A stretch of 38,540 nt of DNA from Methanomassiliicoccales archaeon (GCA_030593295.1 JAUVHO010000018.1:1-38540), one strand, 5' to 3'; counted from the first letter of the stretch, positions 1 to 8,585 are shown. The notes: generated by a model from the letters alone, not told the origin. Numbers and translations: made by a program.

Positions 1-9
1 AAGAAAACC

Positions 10-300
10 TCAGTCACTTTCCTCCCTCACCATTATTATAGCTTTCACTGGACATTCCTCAGCGCATATCCCACAGCCCTTGCAGTACTTGAGGTCGATC
101 TCTATCTTGCCCCCTTCCCTCTTGATGCACGCGTCCGGACACACCAGCCAGCATATGTCGCAGTTGGTGCACTTCTCCTGATCAACCTCAGGCCTCTCGC
201 TCCTCCACGCACCGGTCAGGTTGTCCTCGCTCCACCCGGGCTCGAACACAAGTGTGCTCTTGGCCTTCTTGATGAACTTCTCGTGCTTTTCCAGACCCAT
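10..300 (-). CDS. porD: 2-oxoacid:ferredoxin oxidoreductase, delta (ferredoxin) subunit
   Basis: A 96-residue ferredoxin-like subunit that carries electrons from the thiamine-diphosphate catalytic subunits of a pyruvate- or other 2-oxoacid:ferredoxin oxidoreductase to external ferredoxin, in the cytoplasm. Two complete 4Fe-4S motifs are visible: C44-x2-C47-x2-C50-x3-C54 and C73-x2-C76-x2-C79-x3-C83. The N-terminal segment with PGW and GAWRSERP is typical of PorD rather than of free ferredoxins. It lies 8 bases downstream of the gamma-subunit gene on the same strand, the usual gamma-delta-alpha-beta order, so the alpha and beta genes are expected beyond the left edge. The 2-oxoacid (pyruvate, branched-chain or aromatic) cannot be decided from this subunit. 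Confidence 0.92.
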   Translation of the reverse strand: MGLEKHEKFIKKAKSTLVFEPGWSEDNLTGAWRSERPEVDQEKCTNCDICWLVCPDACIKREGGKIEIDLKYCKGCGICAEECPVKAIIMVREESD

Positions 301-308
301 ATCGATAC

Positions 309-893
309 CTACAGTTTGTCTAACTTGTTGAACGCCTCTTCTGCGGCTTGGAAATTCTTATCGGCTGCTTCGGGGAACCTGTTATCGATCGCTTTCCTGA
401 CATTGTCCATTTCAACGAATCCAGTTGCCTTGGCGAACGCTCCCAGCATTGTCGTGTTGGTAATCGGCCTTCCGAGTATCCGAGTCGATATCTCGGTCGC
501 GTCTATCGTCCAGATCTCATAGCCGTTGTTCTCCAGCTTGTACCCGTACTTGCCTTCTTTCAGGACATTTTCCACATCCTTCGGGGACATCTGGGTGTTG
601 AATATCATCTTGCCGTTGTCCTCGAACCCCAGGAGTATGTTCACGAAATGCCAGATGGTGGGATCGAATACACAAAGCGTCTCAGGACTTGTGACGGCGC
701 AACGGAGAAGAATTGGTTGATCGGATATCCTCAACGAGCATATCGAAGGCCCGCCTCTCCTCTCGGGACCGAATGTCGGTATTGACTGCGCATAATCCCC
801 GCCATAGGCTGCGGCTTCAGAAAGAAGGTTACCAGCGGTTACGATTCCTTGCCCTCCCCTGCCGAACAACTTGATCTCGTGAAGTTCTTCCAT
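309..893 (-). CDS. porG: 2-oxoacid:ferredoxin oxidoreductase, gamma subunit
   Basis: The 194-residue gamma subunit of a pyruvate/2-oxoacid:ferredoxin oxidoreductase, which binds the CoA side of the reaction in the four-subunit archaeal enzyme. The N-terminus has the family signature FGRGGQGIVTAGNLL (about residues 10-24) followed by PTFGPERRGGP, characteristic of PorG/KorC. The length matches the family (180-200). The gene ends in TAG and is followed after 8 bases by the delta subunit. The ATG is about 33 bases downstream of a TATA-like box read on the minus strand (AACTTAAATAC, 921-931), so the mRNA leader is very short. Substrate specificity remains open. Confidence 0.92.
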   Translation of the reverse strand: MEELHEIKLFGRGGQGIVTAGNLLSEAAAYGGDYAQSIPTFGPERRGGPSICSLRISDQPILLRCAVTSPETLCVFDPTIWHFVNILLGFEDNGKMIFNTQMSPKDVENVLKEGKYGYKLENNGYEIWTIDATEISTRILGRPITNTTMLGAFAKATGFVEMDNVRKAIDNRFPEAADKNFQAAEEAFNKLDKL

Positions 894-920
894 AACAGCC
901 GTTGAGAAAGTTCGATGAGC

Positions 921-931
921 GTATTTAAGTT
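921..931 (-). promoter_or_regulatory. TATA-like box of porGD
   Basis: The minus strand reads AACTTAAATAC, centred about 33 bases upstream of the porG ATG. Archaeal transcription normally starts about 25-27 bases downstream of the box centre, which gives a leader of only a few bases. Confidence 0.55.
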
Positions 932-944
932 TTCGTTGGGTAGG

Positions 945-2879
945 TCAGATTGCTTTCCCGATGCCATCGATGGCGTCCGTGTTCTCGACCGATGACAGGT
1001 CACCCAGTTCCTCCCCCAGATACTTCGCCCTGATGATTCTCCTGATAATCTTGGCTGACCTTGTCTTTGGCAGATCGGTCACGAACATGAGCTTGTCCGG
1101 TCTGAGAGGTTTACCAAGTTTGTTGCCGACCTGGATTCTGAGCTCTTCCCTCAGTTCCTCACTCGGTTCGAATCCTGGCCCGAGCACCACGAAGGTTATC
1201 ACGGCTTCTCCTTTGATCTCGTGAGGGACACCAATGGCGGCCGCTTCTGAAACTGCATTGTGATCGATCAGAGCCGACTCCACTTCCGCGGGGCCAGTTC
1301 TCCTTCCGGCCACCTTGATGACATCATCCGATCTCCCGTGCAGAGACCAGAAGCCGTCCTCGTCCACGTACGCCCAATCGCCGTGATACCAGATGTCCGG
1401 CCATTTCGACCAGTAAGTGTCGATGTACCTGTCAGGGTCTTTCCAGAATCCCCTCGTCATGGACGGTGCGGGCTTGGTAGCGATCAGATGGCCCATCTCC
1501 TGCCTCACCGGATTCCCGTCCTCGTCAACACAGTCGATGGCCATGCCCAGACCAGGGCCTCTGAGAGTGCATGGTTTGAGTGCGGTAATGGGAAGCGGTG
1601 AAAGGAAACAACCGACTATCTCCGTGCCCCCAGAGATGTTGATGATAGGGATCTTCTTCTTCCCGACAACCTCGAAGAACCAGTTCCAGGATTCTGGGTC
1701 CCAGGGCTCCCCCGTTGAACCTAGGTATCTCAAACTGCTAAGGTCGTGCTTGGTTACCCATTCCTCGCCGAAGGTCATCAGCATTCGGATCGCGGTTGGC
1801 GAGATACCCAGATGTGTTATCTTGTGCCTCTCGATCATGTCCCACAACCTGTCGGGTTCGGGATAGTTGGGAGCTCCTTCGAAGATGAAGAGCGTGCCGC
1901 CCAGAGAGTGAACCCCGATTATCTCCCAGGGCCCCATCATCCAGCCGATATCGCTCAGCCAGAAGAACACAGTGTCCGGTTTGACGTCGAAGAAATAGCC
2001 GAGTTCTTTCACGATTTGGGCAAGGCATCCACCGTGAGTGTGCACAGCACCCTTGGGTTTTCCTGTGGTGCCAGAAGTGTAGATGAGAAGCGCATAATCT
2101 TCGGAATCCATGTGCTCGGTTGGACATTCAGCAGGCTGATTTGCCAGGAAGTCGTCCCACCAGACATCTCTTTCATCGTTCCAGGGTATATCTATCCCCA
2201 ACCTCTTCAGGACAACGACCTTCTCAACGGTTGGAACGTTCTCCAGCGCCCTGTCGGCCTGGGGTTTGATCGATATCTGCTTTCCCCTTCGGTATGAACC
2301 ATCAGCAGTGAACAGAACCTTTGACTCAGCATCGGATAGACGAGACGAAAGTGCAGATCCACCATAGCCAGAGAATATCGGGATGACAATGGCACCTATC
2401 TTCATGACGGCATAGAACGCGATCACGATTTCCAGGGACATGGGCATGTAGATCCCCACTGAGTCACCCTTTCTGACGCCGGATGCTCGGAGAGCGTTAG
2501 CGCACTTGTTCACCTGCTCGTACATCTCGAGATAGGTCAGCTTGCGGATCTCTCCATCCTCTCCTTCCCAGATGAGGGCCGGATGGTTCTTCAGGTCGGT
2601 GTCAGCATGCTTGTCGATGCAGTTGTGTACAACGTTCACCTTTCCGCCGAGATACCATTTCGCCCATTGGATCCCTTCTGATGTGTCCAGAACCTGATGA
2701 TATGGCTCATACCATTCTATGTTCAGGTCCTCCATGATCGCATCCCAGAACCATTCCAGCTCGTCGGCGGAGCGCTGGATGAGCTCGTCGTAGTCCTTGA
2801 TCCCGTGTTTTTTCATAAAGCGCTTGATGTTAGAATCGTCCAAATAACTCCCCGTCGGTTCCCAAACAACGTCGGACAT
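945..2879 (-). CDS. AMP-forming acetyl/acyl-CoA synthetase
   Basis: A 644-residue adenylate-forming ligase that activates a carboxylic acid with ATP and CoA to the acyl-CoA, AMP and PPi. The length and layout match acetyl-CoA synthetase: an ACS N-terminal region (EWYEPYHQVLDTSEG), the P-loop YTSGTTGKPKG near residue 270, the GWMMGPW segment, the WYHGDWAYVDEDGFW core motif, and the C-terminal LPKTRSAKIIRR motif holding the lysine that is acetylated in Acs. At the position of the Acs motif WWQTETG the protein has ISGGTEIVG, so the tryptophan that closes the acetate pocket is missing. That suggests a larger acid than acetate (propionate, branched-chain or acetoacetate-like). It is followed 51 bases later by porGD on the same strand, which fits joint acyl-CoA metabolism. 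Confidence 0.88.
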   Translation of the reverse strand: MSDVVWEPTGSYLDDSNIKRFMKKHGIKDYDELIQRSADELEWFWDAIMEDLNIEWYEPYHQVLDTSEGIQWAKWYLGGKVNVVHNCIDKHADTDLKNHPALIWEGEDGEIRKLTYLEMYEQVNKCANALRASGVRKGDSVGIYMPMSLEIVIAFYAVMKIGAIVIPIFSGYGGSALSSRLSDAESKVLFTADGSYRRGKQISIKPQADRALENVPTVEKVVVLKRLGIDIPWNDERDVWWDDFLANQPAECPTEHMDSEDYALLIYTSGTTGKPKGAVHTHGGCLAQIVKELGYFFDVKPDTVFFWLSDIGWMMGPWEIIGVHSLGGTLFIFEGAPNYPEPDRLWDMIERHKITHLGISPTAIRMLMTFGEEWVTKHDLSSLRYLGSTGEPWDPESWNWFFEVVGKKKIPIINISGGTEIVGCFLSPLPITALKPCTLRGPGLGMAIDCVDEDGNPVRQEMGHLIATKPAPSMTRGFWKDPDRYIDTYWSKWPDIWYHGDWAYVDEDGFWSLHGRSDDVIKVAGRRTGPAEVESALIDHNAVSEAAAIGVPHEIKGEAVITFVVLGPGFEPSEELREELRIQVGNKLGKPLRPDKLMFVTDLPKTRSAKIIRRIIRAKYLGEELGDLSSVENTDAIDGIGKAI

Positions 2880-2910
2880 GGCCTCCCCTTGGACTGTGAA
2901 ATGGAATCGG

Positions 2911-2920
2911 GTATATTAAC
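2911..2920 (-). promoter_or_regulatory. TATA-like box of the acyl-CoA synthetase gene
   Basis: The minus strand reads GTTAATATAC, centred about 36 bases before the ATG at 2879. A purine-rich stretch (AAGGGGAGG) lies directly before the start. Confidence 0.5.
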
Positions 2921-2948
2921 GCTACTGGAGGAGACATAAAGCCGAAGA

Positions 2949-2954
2949 TTTAAA
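2949..2954 (+). promoter_or_regulatory. TATA box of the membrane-protein gene
   Basis: TTTAAA is centred 30 bases before the GTG at 2982. With normal archaeal spacing the transcript would begin at or within a few bases of the start codon (leaderless). It lies back to back with the promoter of the divergent synthetase gene. Confidence 0.5.
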
Positions 2955-2981
2955 GTACAACCACACGCCAATCTGGTTATC

Positions 2982-4286
2982 GTGGAGCGGAAAGGAGAGA
3001 AGAAGAAGGACACAAGAAAGCGATGGTTGGTAGGTCTATTGATCGGAGTCAATCTGATCATTCTGCTTCCGATTGCTGCGAATATCATGATGAATCCGGA
3101 TCGGTTCATTCGTCAAACTCAACCTTCCTCGGAAAAACCGCACTTATCCGTCGACGGGGAGGGAAACGCCCGTGTGCATTTCATTAGCTGGATAGACGAA
3201 TACGGTGATCAGACATACAACATTGCCTACGCGAGAATTGACGGTCAAGGTGGCATAACGGATGGGCCCAAGTTTGTAGATGACTATCCAATGAACACTT
3301 ATCCTGAAGAGAGCGAAAAGCACATCAGGGATTCGGCAGGAAATGACCATTTCTTCTTCTCAAAATTCGATTCGCCCGAAGGCCTTTACTGGGATGATGA
3401 GTACCTGAAGCATACGGTAATTGATTGGCACGGCCAGGTGGTAGTTGATAACAACACTATCGCGAGTTTTCCCAGGCACCAATATTCTTACCACAGTCCA
3501 AGCATATTCGGGATCAAACTGGAAAGACGCTCGAATGACATACACATTGCGTGGTACGTGAACACCGTCTACGCGGGCAACTACTACGAAGTCTATTACA
3601 TGAAGATCAACACTGACAGTGAAATCCTAGTTCCTCCGATCAGGTTGTATGTATATGACGGGGGGCCGTTGATACCGTACTTCTTGGTTTTCTTGGGCAT
3701 TCCGTTGAGTTCTGTAGCAGCTTACTTCGTTCTTTCCAGAAGAATCTCATCCACAGATTATTCTGAGAATACGATGCGGTCACCCCTTACTAGAAGAACG
3801 AAATCGGCGGGAATCGTGCTGTTGGTGAGCGTTCTTGTCTTAGTTCTTACCACCCTATTCATTGCTCCTCCGGTGTTGGGAATCTTGATACGCGAACCAT
3901 GGGGTTCCACTACGGTCGTCTTTGTCGGCTTCATGATAGCCCTAGCAATCCCGGTAGTGTTCCTCGCTGGCTTCACCATGATGCTTCTCGACAAAGATGG
4001 GAAGGACTACCTCTGGCATCAACAGGCAGTAAAATCCGGGTTTGCGGCATCCTTGTTAGCCACGTACCTTTCCTTCATGATGATTTCAAGCATTATGTCC
4101 CCCATTAATTCCCTGGGGGGCATCCTATTCTGGATTATCGTGACGTATCCAATCTTCTTATTCGTCGCAACGGGTCTGGCTGCTGAGAGGTCCCTAAGAG
4201 CATTGGCCGCGTGGAGAAAAGAGAAGAAAGATGAAATTGTGGAAGAATCTGACATTGATTCAGAAATCCAAGACGATGAAGAGTGA
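2982..4286 (+). CDS. Membrane protein with extracellular beta-propeller-like domain, function unknown
   Basis: I do not recognise this 434-residue protein. It starts with GTG and a lysine-rich cytoplasmic tail. A membrane segment follows at about residues 15-36, then an outside domain of about 190 residues, then five more hydrophobic segments (about 228-252, 277-300, 309-335, 352-373, 380-402) and an acidic C-terminus (EESDIDSEIQDDEE). The outside domain holds two similar stretches, SVDGEGNARVHFISWID (about 56-72) and NDIHIAWYVN (about 185-194), each followed by a YxxxYARI/YYMKI-type strand. This resembles single blades of the beta-propeller repeats common in archaeal surface proteins. Two blades alone would not close a propeller, so it may oligomerise. 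The stop codon directly abuts the stop codon of the opposing leuB-type gene. Confidence 0.7.
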   Translation: MERKGEKKKDTRKRWLVGLLIGVNLIILLPIAANIMMNPDRFIRQTQPSSEKPHLSVDGEGNARVHFISWIDEYGDQTYNIAYARIDGQGGITDGPKFVDDYPMNTYPEESEKHIRDSAGNDHFFFSKFDSPEGLYWDDEYLKHTVIDWHGQVVVDNNTIASFPRHQYSYHSPSIFGIKLERRSNDIHIAWYVNTVYAGNYYEVYYMKINTDSEILVPPIRLYVYDGGPLIPYFLVFLGIPLSSVAAYFVLSRRISSTDYSENTMRSPLTRRTKSAGIVLLVSVLVLVLTTLFIAPPVLGILIREPWGSTTVVFVGFMIALAIPVVFLAGFTMMLLDKDGKDYLWHQQAVKSGFAASLLATYLSFMMISSIMSPINSLGGILFWIIVTYPIFLFVATGLAAERSLRALAAWRKEKKDEIVEESDIDSEIQDDEE

Positions 4287-5411
4287 TTACCTCATTGTCT
4301 TTATCTTCTCAGCAATAGCCGTTCCGACCTCACTGCACTTCGCATCTCCGCCAAGGTCGTAAGTGAGAGTCTTTCCCTCTTCCAGAACAGCGACAACGGC
4401 CTCCTCCACCTTCTTCGCCGCGACGAGTAGATTCTGATCGTTCTTTCTCAGCCCCATCCAGTCCAACATCATCTTGGTTGCACCGATCGCGGCCATTGGG
4501 TTCGCCTTGTCCTTGCCAGCGTGCTTGGGGGCACTTCCGTGTATAGGCTCGAACATTGCGTGATTGTCACCGATGTTGCCACCAGCGGCCATTCCCATCC
4601 CTCCTTCCAGAACGCTTGCCAGATCGGTCGCTATATCCCCGAACATGTTGGGGAAGACAGTAACGTCGTACCATTCAGGATTCCTGATGACCCACTGTGT
4701 GAACGCGTCAATATAAGCGTAATCCTTCTCAATGCCCGGATAACCTTCTGCGATCTCGTCATAAACCTGCCTGAACAACCTGCAGCCAGCCATCACATTG
4801 CTCTTGTCAACACAGGTAACCCTCTTCTTCCCGTCATATGGCGCCCCGTTCCGCCTCGTGCACGCCTCAAACGCGAACTTGATGACCCTCTCGCAGCCCT
4901 TTCTCGTGATTGTCCTTCCATCAACGGCAAGTTCCCTGACTCCTCCCCTGGCCAGGAATCCTCTTATCGGAGTATAGCAGCCCTCGGTGTTCTCCCTGAC
5001 GGAAAGGAAGTCCACCTTCCCGGGTTCCCAGACGTCCTTGAACTCGTTGGAGATCTTGTGCCTCACATTGGGATAGAGCTTGGTCGGCCGGACGTTCGCA
5101 TACAGGTCAAGTCCGAATCTCAATCCAAATACGACGTCGGTTCCAGCGAGGTCCCCGTTAGGAAGGATCGCTTTGGGGTGACCGATGGCGCCCAAGAGGA
5201 TAGCGTCCGCATCGTTCTTGCACGCGTCGAAAGCTTCCTCGGGCCACTCCTTGCCAGTTTCGAGATAGTACTCTCCACCACACGGGAAAGTCTCCCTCTC
5301 AAAGCTAACCGGGTAGACCTCTTGGACGGCCTCCAGGACCTTGATGGCTTCCCAAATGACATCCTTTCCGATCCCATCGCCGGGTAGGATAGCTATCTTG
5401 TACGTGGTCAT
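4287..5411 (-). CDS. leuB: 3-isopropylmalate/homoisocitrate-type dehydrogenase (beta-decarboxylating)
   Basis: A 374-residue beta-decarboxylating dehydrogenase that oxidises and decarboxylates the 2-alkylmalate made by its operon partners. Family features are ILPGDGIGKDV at the N-terminus, the substrate arginines in DLYANVRPTKLYP, VRENTEG, the Lys in CVDKSNVM, the metal-binding aspartates in MFGDIATDLAS, and HGSAPKHAGKDKANP near the C-terminus. In NAD-linked isopropylmalate dehydrogenases the residue after the GSAP motif is usually Asp. Here it is Lys-His, as in NADP-linked isocitrate dehydrogenase (Lys-Tyr), so NADP may be the cofactor. It overlaps leuD by 4 bases and is the last gene of the operon. 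The substrate (isopropylmalate, methylmalate or homoisocitrate) is not settled by sequence. Confidence 0.85.
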   Translation of the reverse strand: MTTYKIAILPGDGIGKDVIWEAIKVLEAVQEVYPVSFERETFPCGGEYYLETGKEWPEEAFDACKNDADAILLGAIGHPKAILPNGDLAGTDVVFGLRFGLDLYANVRPTKLYPNVRHKISNEFKDVWEPGKVDFLSVRENTEGCYTPIRGFLARGGVRELAVDGRTITRKGCERVIKFAFEACTRRNGAPYDGKKRVTCVDKSNVMAGCRLFRQVYDEIAEGYPGIEKDYAYIDAFTQWVIRNPEWYDVTVFPNMFGDIATDLASVLEGGMGMAAGGNIGDNHAMFEPIHGSAPKHAGKDKANPMAAIGATKMMLDWMGLRKNDQNLLVAAKKVEEAVVAVLEEGKTLTYDLGGDAKCSEVGTAIAEKIKTMR

Positions 5412-5911
5412 TCCCCTGCCTCCAGGATGCGCCTGACCTTGTTGATCAGGCCACCTGCCTCTAGTATCCCCAATACGTTCTCAGGTAGTGGATTCGTCTT
5501 GATAATCTTTCCTGAGGATAGGGTAATCTCACCCTTTCCGATATCTGCCTGTATCTCCTCTCCTTCCTCGACCAGATCGATTAGTTCTTGGCTTTCCAGC
5601 ACCGGAAGTCCCAGGTTGATCGCGTTGCGGTAGAAGATCCTGGCGAATGTCCGTGCGACCACCAAGGAGACTCCAGCGGCCTTCAGTGCGACCGGCGCGT
5701 GCTCTCGACTGGACCCGCAGCCGAAGTTCCTGCCAGCGACTATGATGTCGCCTTTCTGCACTCCTCCTGCAAACTCGGGGTTAAGGTTCTCCATGACATG
5801 CTTTGCGAGCTCGCTCGGATCGGTGATCGTGAGGTATGGACTGGGTGTTATGTCGTCCGTGTTGACGTTGTCCCCGAACTTCCATATCCTGCCCGAGAGT
5901 GTTGTCTCCAT
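5408..5911 (-). CDS. leuD: 3-isopropylmalate/homoaconitate dehydratase small subunit
   Basis: A 167-residue swivel-domain subunit that pairs with LeuC to isomerise a 2-alkylmalate to its 3-alkylmalate. The family motif [10 protein letters not shown] lies near residue 65, preceded by the substrate-contact segment [11 protein letters not shown] and followed by [15 protein letters not shown]. The length (about 165) is that of the archaeal LeuD/HacB type, not the longer bacterial one. The start codon lies directly beside the leuC stop codon (TAG), and the stop overlaps the leuB start (ATGA), so translation is probably coupled. Archaeal enzymes of this kind often act on several chain lengths, and the specificity-determining loop was not resolved here. 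Confidence 0.9.
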   Translation of the reverse strand: METTLSGRIWKFGDNVNTDDITPSPYLTITDPSELAKHVMENLNPEFAGGVQKGDIIVAGRNFGCGSSREHAPVALKAAGVSLVVARTFARIFYRNAINLGLPVLESQELIDLVEEGEEIQADIGKGEITLSSGKIIKTNPLPENVLGILEAGGLINKVRRILEAGE

Positions 5912-7171
5912 CTAAACGCTCCTTGGGTCGGTTATCTCACCGTACAGCGCTGATGCCGCAACGGTCCATGGTGAAGCCAGATAAACGAATGATTCCGGAT
6001 GTCCCATTCTCGCCACGAAGTTCCTGTTGGTGGAACTGATGCAGGCCTCGCCAGCAGCCAGCATCCCGCCGTGACCGCCGAAACATGGTCCGCAGCTCGG
6101 TGCGCAAATGGTCGCTTTTGATTCCAAGAAGATGTCGAACAGTCCCTCTTTCATTGCCTGATGGTAGATCTTCTGAGAGGCCGGCATCACGATCATCCTT
6201 ACGTCCTTGTGGATCTTCTCGCCTTTGAGTATCTCCGCGGCGGCCCTCAGGTCCTCAATCCTTCCATTGGTACATGAACCCAGGAACGCCTGGTGAACCT
6301 TGACGCCTTTCAGCTCACTCACACCCTTCACATTATCCACGTTCGAGGGGCAAGCCACCTGGGGCTCCAAATCGGTGATATCGAAGTTCCTCTCTTCCTG
6401 GTAGACCGCATCTTCATCAGATCTCACGGCTTCGTACTCCTTGCCGGTCCAAGCGAGATATTCCTCGGTCTTGGCATCGGGTGAGATGATACCTGTCTTG
6501 GCGCCCATCTCGGTAGCCATGTTGCACATCGTGAGTCTATGTGAAATGCCAATTGAATCGACGGTAGGACCGGTGAACTCGATCGCCTTGTAGATGGCCC
6601 CATCCACTTTCAGTTGGCCGATCACTTTCAGAATGATATCTTTCCCATCCATCCTGGGACCCATTGATCCATCCATGATGACCCTGAGGTTCTCGGGGAC
6701 CTTCAGCCAGAGCTCCCCCAGAGCAAAGACCGCGGCCATCTCTGTGAACCCTATTCCTGTTGCGAAAGCACCCAAAGCCCCAGCTGTGGGAGTGTGCGAA
6801 TCAGATCCGACGACCAGCATCCCCGGGAGCACCCAGCCGTCCTCTGCCAGAATCTGGTGCGCGATTCCACCCCTGCCAACATCCAGGAAGTTGTCTATTC
6901 CCTGTTCGTTCACAAAGTCCCTTATCGTCTTGTGCAGGCTGGCGCTCTTGACGTCAGAAGCGGGCACCCAGTGATCCAAGATTATGACTATCTTGTCCTT
7001 GTCCCAAATCTTCTTTGCGCCCATCTCTTTGAAGGACTTGATAACGAAAGTACAGGCCTCATGGCTCATGGCCAGGTCCACCTTGGCATCGACTATGTCG
7101 CCCGGTCTGACGCTTTCCCTACCGCTCGCACGTGCGAGTATCTTCTCTGAGAGTGTCGCTCCCGCAGACAT
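5912..7171 (-). CDS. leuC: 3-isopropylmalate/homoaconitate dehydratase large subunit
   Basis: The catalytic 4Fe-4S subunit of an aconitase-family dehydratase, about 419 residues, as in archaeal LeuC/HacA. The three cluster cysteines are visible in FLGSCTNGR and [11 protein letters not shown]. The N-terminal [21 protein letters not shown] and [19 protein letters not shown] segments are typical. An in-frame TTG exists at 7180, but family members begin close to the ATG at 7171, so that start was chosen. It follows the synthase gene after a gap of only a few bases. The product works with LeuD. Leucine, isoleucine (citramalate route), 2-aminoadipate lysine or coenzyme-B-type elongation are all possible. 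Confidence 0.9.
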   Translation of the reverse strand: MSAGATLSEKILARASGRESVRPGDIVDAKVDLAMSHEACTFVIKSFKEMGAKKIWDKDKIVIILDHWVPASDVKSASLHKTIRDFVNEQGIDNFLDVGRGGIAHQILAEDGWVLPGMLVVGSDSHTPTAGALGAFATGIGFTEMAAVFALGELWLKVPENLRVIMDGSMGPRMDGKDIILKVIGQLKVDGAIYKAIEFTGPTVDSIGISHRLTMCNMATEMGAKTGIISPDAKTEEYLAWTGKEYEAVRSDEDAVYQEERNFDITDLEPQVACPSNVDNVKGVSELKGVKVHQAFLGSCTNGRIEDLRAAAEILKGEKIHKDVRMIVMPASQKIYHQAMKEGLFDIFLESKATICAPSCGPCFGGHGGMLAAGEACISSTNRNFVARMGHPESFVYLASPWTVAASALYGEITDPRSV

Positions 7172-7180
7172 GATCTTCAA

Positions 7181-8425
7181 CTACTTGGGGGGATTCACCC
7201 CAGCATCCTTGGCGATCGCCCAGAACTCCTTGTCGGAAATGCCTCGCCTTTCTTCCTCCCTCTCCCTGAACGTCTTGATGAACTCCACCTGTTCCTTCTT
7301 CCCCTTGTGTTCCGCTCTATCCTTTATCCCTTCGACGATCTTCGTGACCTGCTCAGGTGCGACGCCTATTCCAGCCTTCTCCAGCTTGTCGGCGACCGCC
7401 GCATGGCCGGTGTGTTTGCCGAATATGAACTTCCTTGTCCTGCCTATTTTCGCACAATCCATCGGCTCATATGTGAGGGTTTTCTTCAAGACGCCGTCCG
7501 CGTGAATGCCGGATTCGTGTGAGAACGCGTTGTATCCGACTACGGGTTTGTTGATGGCCAATGGTATTCCTGAAATCTCCTCCACCATCGTAGAGAGCTC
7601 ATAGAGCTTGCTGATGTCAATGCCAGTTCGGTAATCGTAAAGCACTTCCAGGCCCATGACCAGTTCCTCAAAGGAAGTGTTCCCGCTTCTCTCGCCTATG
7701 CCGTTGACTGTCGTGTGGGGGATCTCGACCCCGCATTCGACGGCCGCCAGAGAGTTTGCGACCGCCATTCCAAGGTCGTTGTGACCGTGAAAGGACAGCT
7801 GAACGGGTTTGAACCTCTCCTTGATCTCCCCCAGCCACCACCGCATCGCGGAGGGCGTCATCACGCCCACGGTGTCGCAAAGCACTGCTCTCTTGGCACC
7901 GGCTTCGGTGCACGCGTTGTAAAGCTCGGCGACGAAATCCAGATCGGCCCGTACCGTGTCTTCGGTGACAAATGCGACATCCAATCCGTGGTCCCTGGCG
8001 TACTCACAGGATCCCACCGCTATCTCCAGTACCTTCTCTCGGGTCATCTGCAACTTGTATTTGAGGTGGAGATCACTGCAAGCGATGAATATGCTGGTCT
8101 CATCCACGTCCGCGTCCACACAAGCATCGATGTCCGACTTCACCGTCCTGGCTGCCCCGATGATAGTGGCCTTCAGCCCTTCGTTGGCGACCGCCTTGAC
8201 CGCCTTGAACTCCTCCTTGGAGACGACCGGGATGCCCACGTCCATTATCCCAACGCCCATGTCGTCCAGCATCTTTGCGATCTTGAGCTTCTCATCGACA
8301 GTGAAGAACACACCAGGGGTCTGCTCCCCGTCCCTGAGGGTTTCTTCCCAGATAACGACCTTGTCGGGAAGGCCCTTGATGATGTCTTTCTCGAGAACAT
8401 AGTTATGAACTAGATCTTCTTCCAT
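7181..8425 (-). CDS. 2-isopropylmalate / homocitrate / citramalate synthase family
   Basis: A DRE-TIM metallolyase-type synthase that condenses acetyl-CoA with a 2-oxoacid, the first step of the operon's chain-elongation pathway. Visible features are LRDGEQTPGVFFT, the metal-binding HGHNDLG, NGIGERSGN, and HESGIHADG near residue 300. The protein ends about 100 residues after that point with no LeuA-type regulatory domain. At about 414 residues it is therefore built like homocitrate synthase (NifV, Lys20, AksA) rather than feedback-regulated LeuA or CimA. A GTG at 8446 would add seven residues, but a TATA-like box centred at about 8467 predicts transcription start near 8440, which excludes that codon. 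The ATG at 8425 is preceded by GGGGGCGGAG and was chosen. Confidence 0.85.
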   Translation of the reverse strand: MEEDLVHNYVLEKDIIKGLPDKVVIWEETLRDGEQTPGVFFTVDEKLKIAKMLDDMGVGIMDVGIPVVSKEEFKAVKAVANEGLKATIIGAARTVKSDIDACVDADVDETSIFIACSDLHLKYKLQMTREKVLEIAVGSCEYARDHGLDVAFVTEDTVRADLDFVAELYNACTEAGAKRAVLCDTVGVMTPSAMRWWLGEIKERFKPVQLSFHGHNDLGMAVANSLAAVECGVEIPHTTVNGIGERSGNTSFEELVMGLEVLYDYRTGIDISKLYELSTMVEEISGIPLAINKPVVGYNAFSHESGIHADGVLKKTLTYEPMDCAKIGRTRKFIFGKHTGHAAVADKLEKAGIGVAPEQVTKIVEGIKDRAEHKGKKEQVEFIKTFREREEERRGISDKEFWAIAKDAGVNPPK

Positions 8426-8463
8426 GCTCCGCCCCCTTGATGGCACTGAAAAGGACTATTCGG

Positions 8464-8470
8464 TATTAAA
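8464..8470 (-). promoter_or_regulatory. TATA box of the leu-type operon
   Basis: The minus strand reads TTTAATA, centred about 42 bases upstream of the preferred ATG at 8425. The predicted transcription start (about 8440) supports that ATG over the upstream GTG. Confidence 0.5.
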
Positions 8471-8527
8471 TCTGGTGTGAGAAGTGGTGACAATCACTGG
8501 GGTTCGTCTGGCTCTGCTCCTGGTGTT

Positions 8528-8539
8528 TCTCAGCTGAGA
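8528..8539. promoter_or_regulatory. 12-bp perfect palindrome between divergent promoters
   Basis: TCTCAGCTGAGA is a perfect inverted repeat lying between the TATA boxes of the divergent leu-type operon and the nfu gene. A dimeric regulator could bind here, but a 12-bp palindrome can also arise by chance. No second copy was noticed. Confidence 0.25.
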
Positions 8540-8585
8540 GTTGTCGAATATTCCAAATGTCCACTACGAGAGTTACAAGAAAAGG

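Noticed and set aside
4521-5387. 288-codon open frame on the plus strand antisense to leuB
   Set aside because: The leuB-type dehydrogenase on the other strand has full family motifs. The antisense frame has no recognisable domain and follows the high-GC codon shadow pattern.
7715-8413. 232-codon open frame antisense to the 2-alkylmalate synthase gene
   Set aside because: It is a shadow of a strongly conserved enzyme gene with no independent support.
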